64,000 nucleotides of DNA, taken from NCBI RefSeq assembly GCF_020510525.1, contig NZ_CP075188.1, positions 2,542,001-2,606,000 of the forward strand. Direction: 5' to 3'. Below the pieces are notes generated by a model. It was not told the origin of the DNA, did not search any database, and was given only the letters and a program-made list of their open reading frames with translations. Made by a program: the position numbers and the translations under genes. Source of the stretch: Quatrionicoccus australiensis (GTDB lineage Bacteria > Pseudomonadota > Gammaproteobacteria > Burkholderiales > Rhodocyclaceae). Below are positions 51,846 through 59,408 of this stretch, piece by piece. Position 1 is the stretch's first letter. Each line of letters begins with the position of its first letter.

Positions 51846-52373
51846 ATGACCCCGGACCAGCTCAGCGAGCTTTCTCGCTTTCCTGCTTTCCCCGAGACTG
51901 CCCGCACCCTGGTGCGCGTGGCTGGCTACGAGGCTGCAGCGAAGCTGATTGCGCGCTGGCCTGGTCAAGAGCCACCGGTCCCGAGCCGGCGAAGTATCGA
52001 GTCTGGCCGCGCTCGCCAGGTGTTCGACCGCCTTGTGGACGTGATCGGCGAAGTCGCTGCATGGCTGATCGTCGATGAGTTCGGTGGCAGCGAGCTGCAG
52101 ATCCCGAACTGCAAGGCAGTCGTCTATCAGCATGCGCAGGAAATCATCCGCATCAAGTTCGATGAGATGACGACCAAGGGTGGATGGAGCTACCCGGCAG
52201 CGGTCTTCGAGCTGGGGATCGAGTTCAATCTGGCGCGGCGATCAGTCGAGCGGATTCTCAAGCGACCAGGAACAGGGATATCTGTTGAAGCACCCCGCCC
52301 GAGAAAGCAAAGGATCGGCAGCGATCGCAGCGCCAGGGCGAAATTTGAAGAGCAGCAAGGCAGTTTGTTTTGA
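51846..52373 (+). CDS. Mor/C-family activator of middle/late transcription
   Basis: The 175-residue protein matches the Mor family: dimerisation region (VFDRLVDVIGEVAAWLIVDEFGGSELQIPNCKAVVYQHAQEIIRIKFDEM) and a C-terminal helix-turn-helix (YPAAVFELGIEFNLARRSVERIL). Mor and C activate phage promoters lacking good -35 boxes. Only one such gene is present, so it may drive all three late-type elements at 32.1, 39.7 and 53.8 kb. It starts two bases after GemA. Confidence 0.85.
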   Translation: MTPDQLSELSRFPAFPETARTLVRVAGYEAAAKLIARWPGQEPPVPSRRSIESGRARQVFDRLVDVIGEVAAWLIVDEFGGSELQIPNCKAVVYQHAQEIIRIKFDEMTTKGGWSYPAAVFELGIEFNLARRSVERILKRPGTGISVEAPRPRKQRIGSDRSARAKFEEQQGSLF

Positions 52374-52412
52374 CGCTAACGTAACCGGCCTTGCGCCGGG
52401 AAAGGACGATAA

Positions 52413-52994
52413 ATGAACACCGAAACTATGCAGGCGCAAGGTCCGGTTGACGGACGTGTTGGGCGACGTGTGCTGGACCCGTGCTGCGGCGGCCGCATGA
52501 TGTGGCTGGACAAGCAGCACCCGGACGTGGTGTTCGGAGACTGGCGCAGCGAGACGCTGACTGTGACCGACCGCTCGCACGGCAACGCCAGTGGCACGCG
52601 GACGCTGCGAATTGAGCCGGACGCACTGATTGACTTCCGGGCGCTGCCGTACCCGGATGGCTCTTTCAAACTGGTGGCGTTCGACCCGCCGCATCTGGTG
52701 CGCGCCGGGCCTCGCTCGTGGCTGGCTGCGAAATACGGGAAGCTCGGCCAGGACTGGCGCGATGACCTGCGCGCGGGCTTCGCCGAATGCTTCCGCGTGC
52801 TGGCCACCGACGGAGTTTTGATTTTCAAATGGAACGAGACCCAGGTGCGCGTCGGCGAAGTGCTGGAACTGACGCCAGTGCAGCCGCTATTCGGCCACAT
52901 TTCCGGGCGCAAAGGGCTGACGCACTGGTTGGTTTTCATGTCGCCCAACGCCGGCAATGAGCGGATGCCGCTTGCCGGCGGTCCGCTCGATTAA
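52413..52994 (+). CDS. SAM-dependent DNA methyltransferase-like protein
   Basis: The 193-residue protein carries a class I methylase motif I variant (VLDPCCGGRMMW) and an amino-methylase-like catalytic motif (FDPPHL, cf. DPPY). FECFRVL-like AECFRVLATDGVLIFKWNETQV follows as in N4/N6 methylases. It lacks a clear target-recognition domain, so specificity is unknown. It could modify phage DNA against restriction. Its last 17 codons overlap an attC-like palindrome (SPNAGNERMPLAGGPLD). Confidence 0.75.
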   Translation: MNTETMQAQGPVDGRVGRRVLDPCCGGRMMWLDKQHPDVVFGDWRSETLTVTDRSHGNASGTRTLRIEPDALIDFRALPYPDGSFKLVAFDPPHLVRAGPRSWLAAKYGKLGQDWRDDLRAGFAECFRVLATDGVLIFKWNETQVRVGEVLELTPVQPLFGHISGRKGLTHWLVFMSPNAGNERMPLAGGPLD

Positions 52995-53004
52995 ACTGTT
53001 CGGC
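52943..53004. repeat. attC-like palindrome 1 (62 bp)
   Basis: GCCCAAC (52943-52949) and GTTCGGC (52998-53004) bracket an inner perfect inverted repeat GAGCGGA/TCCGCTC (52959-52965, 52982-52988). The arms are 9 bp from the outer heptamers on both sides. The order R''-L''-centre-L'-R' and 62-bp length fit integron attC sites, but R' departs from GTTRRRY at one base. Confidence 0.5.
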
Positions 53005-53030
53005 GGCTGGTTACGGATAAAGGATACTGA

Positions 53031-53294
53031 ATGTTTGCGTTGATTAGAAAATTTCTCAAGCCAACGGGTGGCGTGATTGAAAGCAAACCCGCCGATCTGT
53101 GCATTGGATGCCAGCAGGCCATGCAGAGAATAGATCGCGGGGCATGGGAAACGAGTTGCCATATGTGTGGATGTCATTGGCTGAGTAAAGCAGCGGCTGA
53201 TTCGCACAATGGACGACACAAGACGCCGAACGCAGAGCTGTGCGGCGGGCCGTCAGGCCCGTCCGAACGAGCGCCGGGTTCGGCGTCTGACTAG
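53031..53294 (+). CDS. small Cys-rich hypothetical protein (87 aa), cassette-like
   Basis: The protein has a zinc-finger-like set of Cys (CIGCQQAM...CHMCGCHW, residues 23-46) and a low-complexity C-terminus (PNAELCGGPSGPSERAPGSASD) that is encoded by palindrome 2. It begins 27 bp after palindrome 1. I do not recognise a family. The layout short ORF plus palindrome resembles an integron cassette. Confidence 0.55.
   Translation: MFALIRKFLKPTGGVIESKPADLCIGCQQAMQRIDRGAWETSCHMCGCHWLSKAAADSHNGRHKTPNAELCGGPSGPSERAPGSASD
53221..53288. repeat. attC-like palindrome 2
   Basis: The outer arms AGACGCCGAAC (53221-53231) and GTTCGGCGTCT (53278-53288) are an 11-bp perfect inverted repeat. Inside, CGGGCC gtca GGCCCG forms the loop stem, extended by CGG/CCG with one unpaired T. 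GCCGAAC...GTTCGGC spans 60 bp, the size of a short attC. Confidence 0.55.
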
Positions 53295-53303
53295 GAGATG
53301 AAA

Positions 53304-53684
53304 ATGGACTGGATTGACAAAGCAATACGCGACCTGTGCGAACTGCCAGACCGGAGCAGCCCAGAAGATGACCAGGAGGCGATTGTGGCAACGCCAGGCG
53401 AGATACGCGCCGCGATTGAGGCCAACATGCCGGCCGGGGTAACTTGCCTGCAACGGAAGGCCATCGACGGGTTGCTTGCCCTGGCCGGAGCGACGTTTTT
53501 CGCACTGGATGACAGCGAGGAATCGTCAGACGGGAAAGTGTTGATTGAGCAGCAGCATATGTCGGAGATGAGCGCCGCACTCGATGCGCTTGACGAGCTG
53601 CCGGACGATCAGCCGGGGTACGTGATGAACGAGACGGCAAAGGCCGCTTGGGCTCTACGCGACCTGACGCCGAACGCAGGATAG
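53304..53684 (+). CDS. hypothetical acidic protein (126 aa), cassette-like
   Basis: An acidic helical protein (WIDKAIRDLCELPDRSSPEDDQEAI; KAIDGLLALAGATFFALDD) starting at ATG 53304 with AGGAG six bases upstream. It ends TPNAG, encoded by a third GACGCCGAACGCAG copy (53666-53679) shared with palindrome 2. Unknown family. It lies between palindrome 2 and the lysis terminator. Confidence 0.55.
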   Translation: MDWIDKAIRDLCELPDRSSPEDDQEAIVATPGEIRAAIEANMPAGVTCLQRKAIDGLLALAGATFFALDDSEESSDGKVLIEQQHMSEMSAALDALDELPDDQPGYVMNETAKAAWALRDLTPNAG

Positions 53685-53711
53685 ACGGCGCTTTTGCCGC
53701 ATATCCTGGGA
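53669..53711. repeat. attC-like palindrome 3 (incomplete)
   Basis: GCCGAAC (53669-53675) is followed by a CAGGATA/TATCCTG inverted repeat around an inner CGGC/GCCG stem. The second outer heptamer (GTTCGGC) is absent. It could be a decayed attC or a terminator-type stem for the gene it overlaps. Confidence 0.4.
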
Positions 53712-53734
53712 ATAGCCGACAAACACGGCAAAAG

Positions 53735-53757
53735 ACCCCGCTTCGGCGGGGTTTTTC
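53735..53757 (+). terminator. Rho-independent terminator before the lysis operon
   Basis: CCCCGC TTCG GCGGGG (53736-53751), a 6-bp stem with a UUCG loop, is followed by five T. It separates early/middle transcription from the late lysis operon. Confidence 0.9.
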
Positions 53758-53780
53758 TTTTCCCGATCTCACCACGCCAG

Positions 53781-53798
53781 GCACCGACGCTCGCCGTC
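53781..53798 (+). promoter_or_regulatory. late element copy 3, before the lysis operon
   Basis: GCACCGACGCTCGCCGTC matches the capsid and tail copies at 15 of 18 positions and lies 35 bp before the first lysis-operon start, right after a terminator. An AT-rich TAAAAAT (53799-53805) follows and could be part of a -10. Confidence 0.6.
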
Positions 53799-53833
53799 TA
53801 AAAATCCCCTGCGGCGCCGCGTAGCCTTCCGGC

Positions 53834-54028
53834 ATGACCTGCCGCGAATGTATTCATTACCTCGATTCTGCTGACGCCAACAAGCCCCGCGCTGGGCTGG
53901 ATGGCTTCGGCTATTGCAAGCAGGCCTCTACGCCAGAGCTTCGAGCTCACTTCTTTCGCAACACGACGCCTCGCTGCTGGCTGACGCCTGCCCAGTTCAA
54001 GGCAAAGCCTGCAGAGGTCAAATCGTGA
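53834..54028 (+). CDS. small Cys-containing protein at the head of the lysis operon (64 aa)
   Basis: A hydrophilic protein with CRECIHYLD...GYCKQAS...RCW, suggesting a small metal-binding or disulfide-rich fold. It overlaps the endolysin start (GTGA). No membrane helix is visible, so it is not a holin. Unknown function. Confidence 0.6.
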   Translation: MTCRECIHYLDSADANKPRAGLDGFGYCKQASTPELRAHFFRNTTPRCWLTPAQFKAKPAEVKS

Positions 54029-54531
54029 AATTACGCTACGCGATTGCCGTATTAAGCCTTTCTGCCGCCGGCCTGGTCGGCATCGTCAGCAACGAAAACT
54101 ATACCGATCGCGCCATCATTCCCGCGCCTGGCGACGTGCCGACGAACGGTTTCGGGTCGACAACCCGGGACGATGGATCGCCGCTGCAGCTGGGTGACCG
54201 CACGACGCCGCCCAAGGCGCTGGCGAAGGCCATGCGAGACCTTGCGACGTATGAAGGGGCTATGAAGCGCTGCGTCAAGGTGCCGCTGAGTCAAGACGAG
54301 TACGACATCTATGCTGACCTCACTTACAACATCGGTGCATCGGCCTTTTGCGGCTCAACGCTCGTGGCCAACCTCAATGCTGGCGACTATCACGGCGCCT
54401 GCTCTCAGATTCTGCGGTGGCGGTATTTCAACGGGCGCGATTGCAGCCTGCAGGAAAACAAGACGATCTGCGGCGGCTTGTGGGTTCGCCGATCGACCGC
54501 CGCAACCCGCTGTCTGGAAGCCCAGAAATGA
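54025..54531 (+). CDS. SAR-type endolysin (glycoside hydrolase 24 lysozyme)
   Basis: The 168-residue muramidase has a weakly hydrophobic N-terminal segment (YAIAVLSLSAAGLVGIV) of the signal-arrest-release type. The catalytic Glu is in SNENYTD, followed by PAPGDVPTNGFGSTT with the family Asp and Thr. VPLSQDEYDIYADLTYNIGASAFCGSTL is typical GH24. The start is GTG, overlapping the previous stop. It cuts the glycan backbone of peptidoglycan once released from the membrane. Confidence 0.88.
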   Translation: MKLRYAIAVLSLSAAGLVGIVSNENYTDRAIIPAPGDVPTNGFGSTTRDDGSPLQLGDRTTPPKALAKAMRDLATYEGAMKRCVKVPLSQDEYDIYADLTYNIGASAFCGSTLVANLNAGDYHGACSQILRWRYFNGRDCSLQENKTICGGLWVRRSTAATRCLEAQK

Positions 54532-55070
54532 TCCCGTCGACCGTCAAGGATGAAATCAAAGCCACTATTTGTGTGCTGGCGCTCGTCTTCTCTTTTGGTG
54601 CTGGCTGGGCGGTGGAAGGGTGGCGGAAGGATGCCGAGATTGCCGACCTGAAGACCATAACGGCGACCGATAAATCGCTCGCCGCCAATCAAGCGCTGGC
54701 AAGGATTGTGATTGCCAACAAGCGCGCGGCGCAGGCTGAGCTGCAACTGGCGGCATGGCAAACAACCCTCACTGCATTTGCTCAGGAGAAAAACGATGAA
54801 CTCGCTCGGCTTGTCTCTGGCCGCCGTTGCCTTGATAGCGCTGTTATTCGGGTGCTCAACCGACCCGGCCCAAAATTCGACAGGGCTTTACCCGATGCCC
54901 CCGGCCTCGTTTTACGCCCCGATGGAGGAGCTGCCGCCGGTTCCGATGACGGGGCGTACTCAACAGACGCGGACGTCGCCGGCTGGATCGAACTCTGCCA
55001 GCGCTCCTACAACACATGCCGTAGCCGCCTCCAGGCAATAGCTGACTTCTACGCCGGAGAGCCTCAGTGA
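54528..55070 (+). CDS. Rz-like spanin, inner-membrane subunit
   Basis: The 180-residue protein has one N-terminal membrane helix (ATICVLALVFSFGAGWAV) and a long periplasmic coiled coil (IADLKTITATDKSLAANQALARIV...), the Rz plan. The downstream part is polar and ends in a Cys-containing segment. It overlaps the endolysin by ATGA. The Rz1 lipoprotein gene is nested within it in another frame. Together they fuse inner and outer membranes at lysis. Confidence 0.85.
   Translation: MIPSTVKDEIKATICVLALVFSFGAGWAVEGWRKDAEIADLKTITATDKSLAANQALARIVIANKRAAQAELQLAAWQTTLTAFAQEKNDELARLVSGRRCLDSAVIRVLNRPGPKFDRALPDAPGLVLRPDGGAAAGSDDGAYSTDADVAGWIELCQRSYNTCRSRLQAIADFYAGEPQ
54796..55041 (+). CDS. Rz1-like outer-membrane spanin lipoprotein (nested)
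   Basis: It is fully embedded in the Rz gene in the +1 frame. The 81-residue product has a lipoprotein signal with lipobox (LIALLFGC, Cys about residue 23) and a Pro-rich mature part (YPMPPASFYAPMEELPPVP), as in lambda Rz1. AGGAG lies eight bases upstream of ATG 54796. Confidence 0.83.
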   Translation: MNSLGLSLAAVALIALLFGCSTDPAQNSTGLYPMPPASFYAPMEELPPVPMTGRTQQTRTSPAGSNSASAPTTHAVAASRQ

Positions 55071-55303
55071 CCGACATTTGCGAGCGCGGACAAGAGCGCG
55101 AACAAGAGATGCGCCAGGATTCCCTGGACAAATGGCGTCGCCTTGCACAGCCAGCGGCAGGTGATAGCGCCCTGGACTGTGCGATGTGCGGCGAACCGAT
55201 ACCACAGGCACGCCGTGAGGCGCAGCCGGGAACACAAACCTGCATCGAGTGCCAGCGCGACATTGAGCGCCTCGGCCTGGGCACACCGGGAGTGGCGAAA
55301 TGA
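55067..55303 (+). CDS. DksA/TraR-type zinc-finger protein (78 aa)
   Basis: A short C4 zinc finger (CAMCGEPIPQARR...CIECQRDIE) of the TraR/DksA C-terminal type with a helical N-terminus (ICERGQEREQEMRQ). TraR-like proteins bind the RNA polymerase secondary channel. Start GTG overlaps the Rz stop. Such genes are common next to phage lysis genes. Confidence 0.8.
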   Translation: MTDICERGQEREQEMRQDSLDKWRRLAQPAAGDSALDCAMCGEPIPQARREAQPGTQTCIECQRDIERLGLGTPGVAK

Positions 55304-55659
55304 GAGTTGAAATGGAGCTGTGGCACCTGATCACGCTGCTGCTGGCGTTTTTCTCGTGTGTCGGTGTTTTTGGGCGGCTGCTGCTCGGGCAATTCGAGAA
55401 GCGCCAGCAAGAGCGATTTGCGGCGCAGGAAGTGGCACGGAAAGAAGCACAGGCGCACTGGGACGAGCGTTTTGCCAGCCTGGACAACTCAGCAAAGGAG
55501 TGGGCACGTGTCGAGCGCGACTTCCTGGAATTCAAGGCTGTGCTCCCGATGACATACGTCATCCGTGATGACTACGTCCGCAACCAAACCGTGATCGAAG
55601 CAAAACTCGATGCGCTGGCGCTCCGCCTGGAAAACGCTCAATTGAAAGGGAAGTTATGA
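55300..55659 (+). CDS. membrane-anchored coiled-coil protein (DUF2730-like)
   Basis: One N-terminal membrane segment (LWHLITLLLAFFSCVGVFGRLLLG) followed by a coiled coil (QFEKRQQERFAAQEVARKEAQ). The 119-residue length and position between the lysis genes and the small terminase fit the Mu-like DUF2730 group. It is the only candidate in this operon for a holin-like or accessory lysis membrane protein, but holin function is unproven. Confidence 0.65.
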   Translation: MRVEMELWHLITLLLAFFSCVGVFGRLLLGQFEKRQQERFAAQEVARKEAQAHWDERFASLDNSAKEWARVERDFLEFKAVLPMTYVIRDDYVRNQTVIEAKLDALALRLENAQLKGKL

Positions 55660-55970
55660 ACATCGACGCCGCCCGCGTGCGCCGCGAATCGCTGCGCTGG
55701 TACCTCATTCTGGCGCTTTACAACGCCCGGCCGGAGGAGCTCTGCGAGGAAATCATCCAGGGCACCATGCGTGCCATCTATCCGGATGTTTCGGCGATGG
55801 AAGTTCGCCAGCAGCTGGACTACCTGGCCGACCGCGAACTGGTGAAGCTGCGCAAGGAGCCCTCCGGTCGCTGGTGGGGTGATCTGACTCGCATCGGCAC
55901 TGACCTGGCTGAATACACCATCGACTGCGAGCCGGGCATTGCTCGGCCGACGAAATACTGGGCAAGCTGA
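55656..55970 (+). CDS. Mu gp26/27-region hypothetical, winged-helix-like (104 aa)
   Basis: A conserved Mu-like late gene product: LRWYLILALYNARPEELCEEIIQGTMRAIYPDVSAMEVRQQLDYLADRELVKL reads like a winged helix-turn-helix. It lies just upstream of the small terminase-like gene with ATGA overlap to the preceding gene, so it may assist packaging or regulate late genes. Confidence 0.65.
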   Translation: MNIDAARVRRESLRWYLILALYNARPEELCEEIIQGTMRAIYPDVSAMEVRQQLDYLADRELVKLRKEPSGRWWGDLTRIGTDLAEYTIDCEPGIARPTKYWAS

Positions 55971-55971
55971 G

Positions 55972-56553
55972 ATGGCTCGCGAATCCGCCGTTTCCGCGTT
56001 GCCCAGGGAAGTTCAGGATCAGCTGAATCGACAGCTCATTGACCAGAATTTCACGGGCTACGAGGATTTCGAGACCTGGCTGCGCAATCTCGGCTACGAG
56101 ATCAGCAAGAGCAGCATTCACCGCTACGGCCAGAAGATCGAGCGCCGCATGGCCGCGATCCGCGCCAGCACCGAAGCGGCGAAATTCATCACGGAAGCCG
56201 CAGGCGACGATCAGGACGCGCGCAGCGAGGCGGTCATCGCGTTGGTGCAGAGCGAGATGTTCGATTCGATCATCGCTATTCAAGAGGCCGGCGATGAGGA
56301 TGACGAAAAGCTGTCTGCCGCGGAACGCATTGGCCTGATGAGCGCTGCGGCAAAAAATATCGCGACATTGACCCGCGCCAGCATCGCGCAGAAGGAATTC
56401 AAAACTAAGGTATTGGCGAAGGTTTCAGAGGATGCGTTTAAGGCTGCAATTTCCGGGGCTACGGCAGAAGGGCTGACCCCAGAGCAGGCAGCACGGGTTG
56501 GCGAGGCCGTCGCTCGCCGTATCCAGATCTATCTACCGGACAATGGCCGCTGA
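55972..56553 (+). CDS. DUF3486-type protein, probable small terminase subunit
   Basis: The 193-residue protein starts RESAVSALPREVQDQLNRQLIDQNFTGYEDFETWLRNLGYEISKSSIHRYGQKIERRM, the DUF3486 (Mu gp27-like) helix-turn-helix pattern, followed by helical sequence. It precedes the large terminase with an 11-base overlap, as in Mu-like phages, where this family is thought to recognise DNA for headful packaging. Confidence 0.8.
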   Translation: MARESAVSALPREVQDQLNRQLIDQNFTGYEDFETWLRNLGYEISKSSIHRYGQKIERRMAAIRASTEAAKFITEAAGDDQDARSEAVIALVQSEMFDSIIAIQEAGDEDDEKLSAAERIGLMSAAAKNIATLTRASIAQKEFKTKVLAKVSEDAFKAAISGATAEGLTPEQAARVGEAVARRIQIYLPDNGR

Positions 56554-58018
56554 AATGGGCGAGCCAAAGGTCATTCGGCCACAACCAGGACCACAGGAGG
56601 CTTTTCTCGCATCCAGCGCGGATATCGTTATCTACGGTGGAGCGGCTTTCGGTGGCAAGACGTTCGCGTTGTTGCTTGAAACAACCCGGCATTGCGAAAA
56701 CGGGAAATTCGGAGCGGTCATATTTCGCCGCACAACTAAACAGGTCAAGGCAGAAGGCGGCCTGTGGGATACGTCCGAAGAGCTATATTTAGAGCTCGAC
56801 GCGAAGCCCAATCAGTCGAACCTGTCATGGACGTTTCCGAGCGGTGCTCGCGTAACTTTTGCTCACCTGGAGCATGAGAAGAACAAAACCGACTGGCAAG
56901 GCGCTCAGGTCGCGATGATCGGATTTGACGAGCTGACGCACTTCACCGCTGGTCAGTTCTGGTATCTGCTTTCCCGAAACCGTTCAGATTCTGGTGTGGC
57001 GCCATATATTCGCGCCACAACAAATCCTGACCCAGACAGTTTCGTTGCTGACTTGATCGCATGGTGGATTGATCAGGAAACCGGCTATGCGATTCCTGAG
57101 CGCTCTGGTGTTGTGCGCTGGTTTATCCGCTATCGGAATGAACTCGTCTGGGCTGACTCTCCAGATGAATTGCGGGACCAGTATCCAGACCTGCAGCCGA
57201 AGAGCTTGACGTTCATTGCATCGTCCTACAAAGACAATCAGATTGGCTTGTCGAAAGACCCGACCTACATATCGAATCTGGATGCGCTGACCAATGTCGA
57301 ACGTGAGCAGCTGAAAAACGGTAACTGGAAAATTCGACCTGCAGCTGGCGACTATTTCAAATCAGAATGGTTTGAGATCGTCGAGAAGGCGCCGGCCAAT
57401 TGCCGATGGGTACGCTATTGGGATCGGGCGGCATCCGAGCCGACCAGCCAGAACAAGGATCCCGACTACACAGCCGGGCCGAAGGTCGGCAAAGCGCCCG
57501 ATGGGATTTACTACGTTGCTCACGTCGCACGCGATAGAAAGCGGCCTGCCGGTGTGCTGAAACTGATTAAGGAAACAGCACGTGCCGACGGCGTGGAGTG
57601 CACACAGGCGCTTGAGCAAGATCCAGCGCAGGCTGGCAAGACGGAGATGGATTTCTACATTACCGCGCTAGCCGGTTTTGACGTGCGTGCGGTCCCGAAG
57701 CGTGCCGATAAGGAAACAGCAGCACGGCCAGCCAGCGCTCAATCTGAAGCGCTCAAGGTAAAGCTTGTACGGGGCGCATGGAACAAGGCATTCCTGGATG
57801 AGTTGGAGAATTTTCCGAAAGGAAAACACGACGACCAGGTCGATGGATTTTCCGGAGCAATCAGTTTTCTGGAAAGCGACAACGTCAAAACGCCTGCAGG
57901 CGAGACCGTTCCACCCAGCCCCGATCAATTCATTCCGGAGTCGCGCAAGCAATCCGGCCGCAGCATCACGCTCAAACGGCCTTTCATCGCATCGCTGTTT
58001 GGTCGCCGTTCCTCCTGA
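56543..58018 (+). CDS. terminase large subunit
   Basis: The 491-residue packaging motor has an ATPase with Walker A-like GGAAFGGKTFAL (about residues 34-45) and Walker B VAMIGFDELTHF. The C-terminal RNase H-like nuclease domain begins at VRYWDRAASE (first Asp) and ends with KGKHDDQVDGFSGA (acidic cluster). It translocates and cuts phage DNA by headful. The start is ATG 56543; an upstream in-frame extension lies in the previous gene. Confidence 0.92.
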   Translation: MAAEMGEPKVIRPQPGPQEAFLASSADIVIYGGAAFGGKTFALLLETTRHCENGKFGAVIFRRTTKQVKAEGGLWDTSEELYLELDAKPNQSNLSWTFPSGARVTFAHLEHEKNKTDWQGAQVAMIGFDELTHFTAGQFWYLLSRNRSDSGVAPYIRATTNPDPDSFVADLIAWWIDQETGYAIPERSGVVRWFIRYRNELVWADSPDELRDQYPDLQPKSLTFIASSYKDNQIGLSKDPTYISNLDALTNVEREQLKNGNWKIRPAAGDYFKSEWFEIVEKAPANCRWVRYWDRAASEPTSQNKDPDYTAGPKVGKAPDGIYYVAHVARDRKRPAGVLKLIKETARADGVECTQALEQDPAQAGKTEMDFYITALAGFDVRAVPKRADKETAARPASAQSEALKVKLVRGAWNKAFLDELENFPKGKHDDQVDGFSGAISFLESDNVKTPAGETVPPSPDQFIPESRKQSGRSITLKRPFIASLFGRRSS

Positions 58019-58025
58019 GGTTGTC

Positions 58026-59408
58026 ATGGATCTATTTTCCAAGGTCAAAGAATTTTTCACATTCCGCGAATCGGCGGGCCAGACCGTCGAGGACGATGAT
58101 GAAGGCTGGCGGCGCCTGAGCGGCGACAGAGACCGCGACCTGGCACCGGTCACCCTGAGCCGCTCCCGTGAAATCTCGGCCTGGCTATGGCAAGCTAACC
58201 TGCTCGCCAATCGCATCATTGAGCTGCCGCTCGCCTACATGCTGGCCGATGGCGTCAAGCTGACGGTGCCGGATCCGGAGGCTCAGGTCATCCTGACGCG
58301 CTTCTGGAACGACCCAATCAACTCGATGGACATCAAGCTCGAAAAGAAGGTGCGCGAGCTGGCGCTGTTCGGTGAGCAGTGTTACCCGGCCTTCGTCAAT
58401 GAACATACCGGCCATGTCAGGCTGGGTTATCTCGATCCGAAATTGATCGAAACGGTGGTGACCGATCCGGATAACCCGGAACAGCCGATCGGCATCGTGA
58501 CGGTCAAGGACAAGAGGGGCCGCGCGCGGCGCTATCGTGTGATCGTCAACGGCGATGAGGCCGATATTTTCAGCCAGCGTACCGTTGAAATTCGCGACAG
58601 TTTCACCGATGGCGAAGCCTTCTATTTCAACGTCAATGGGCTGTCATCCGGCGTCCGCGGCCGGCCCGATCTGCTGGCCAGCGCCGATTGGCTCGACGCC
58701 TACGACGATTTCCTGTTTGGTGAGGCCGATCGCAATCGCTACCTGCGGGCATTCGTCTGGGATGTGACGCTCAAGGGCGCGAACGATGACGCCGTGAAGG
58801 AAAAGGCCAGAACAATCCAGCCGCCGTCGCCGAATTCGGTACGTGTGCACAACGATTCGGAAATCTGGGATGCCGTGAGCCCCGACATCAAGTCAGCCGA
58901 CACATCCGAATCTGCACGTCTGCTGCGCAATCATGTCCTGGGCGGTAATACGGTGCCCGAGCACTGGTTTGGTGGCGGTGGCGACGTCAACCGCGCCACC
59001 GGTGAAAGCATGGGTGATCCGGCCTTCAAAATGATGAGCATGCGCCAGCGCACGCTGAAATACATGCTGGAATCCATGGCGCGGTTTGTCATCTACCAAT
59101 GGGCGCAGAAGTACGAGAAATCGATTGATCTGGGCGACGATGCGTTCCTGCCTGCCGCCGAATTCCCGGAAATGATCGCCCGCGATACGTCGCGCTTTGC
59201 GGCGGCGCTGCAACAAGTCGTCGTCGCCGCTGCGCAGGCCATCGCCCAGAAACTCATCACGAAAAAACTGGCGCTGCGCTGCATTGCTGCAATCGTCACG
59301 CAGCTCGGCGTCGAGTTCGACGTCGACAAAGAGCTTGCGGCAGCGCTGGCCGAGGCGACTGCTGAGCAAGGCAAGGACATTTTTCCCAATCCGGAAAATG
59401 GACAGTAA
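58026..59408 (+). CDS. portal protein
   Basis: The 460-residue protein has portal-like features (SREISAWLWQANLLANRIIELPLAYMLADGV; YLDPKLIETVVTDPDNPEQPIGIVTV; LRAFVWDVTLKGANDDAV). It lies between terminase and gpF, where the portal always is in this group. It forms the dodecameric DNA gate. ATG 58026 follows the terminase stop; longer frames in the terminase are shadows. Confidence 0.85.
   Translation: MDLFSKVKEFFTFRESAGQTVEDDDEGWRRLSGDRDRDLAPVTLSRSREISAWLWQANLLANRIIELPLAYMLADGVKLTVPDPEAQVILTRFWNDPINSMDIKLEKKVRELALFGEQCYPAFVNEHTGHVRLGYLDPKLIETVVTDPDNPEQPIGIVTVKDKRGRARRYRVIVNGDEADIFSQRTVEIRDSFTDGEAFYFNVNGLSSGVRGRPDLLASADWLDAYDDFLFGEADRNRYLRAFVWDVTLKGANDDAVKEKARTIQPPSPNSVRVHNDSEIWDAVSPDIKSADTSESARLLRNHVLGGNTVPEHWFGGGGDVNRATGESMGDPAFKMMSMRQRTLKYMLESMARFVIYQWAQKYEKSIDLGDDAFLPAAEFPEMIARDTSRFAAALQQVVVAAAQAIAQKLITKKLALRCIAAIVTQLGVEFDVDKELAAALAEATAEQGKDIFPNPENGQ

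Noticed and set aside
52373..52464. A further attC-like site upstream of the methyltransferase (GTTGGGC at 52458)
   Set aside because: The heptamer is inside the coding region next to the cofactor-binding motif and no matching outer arm lies at the right distance.
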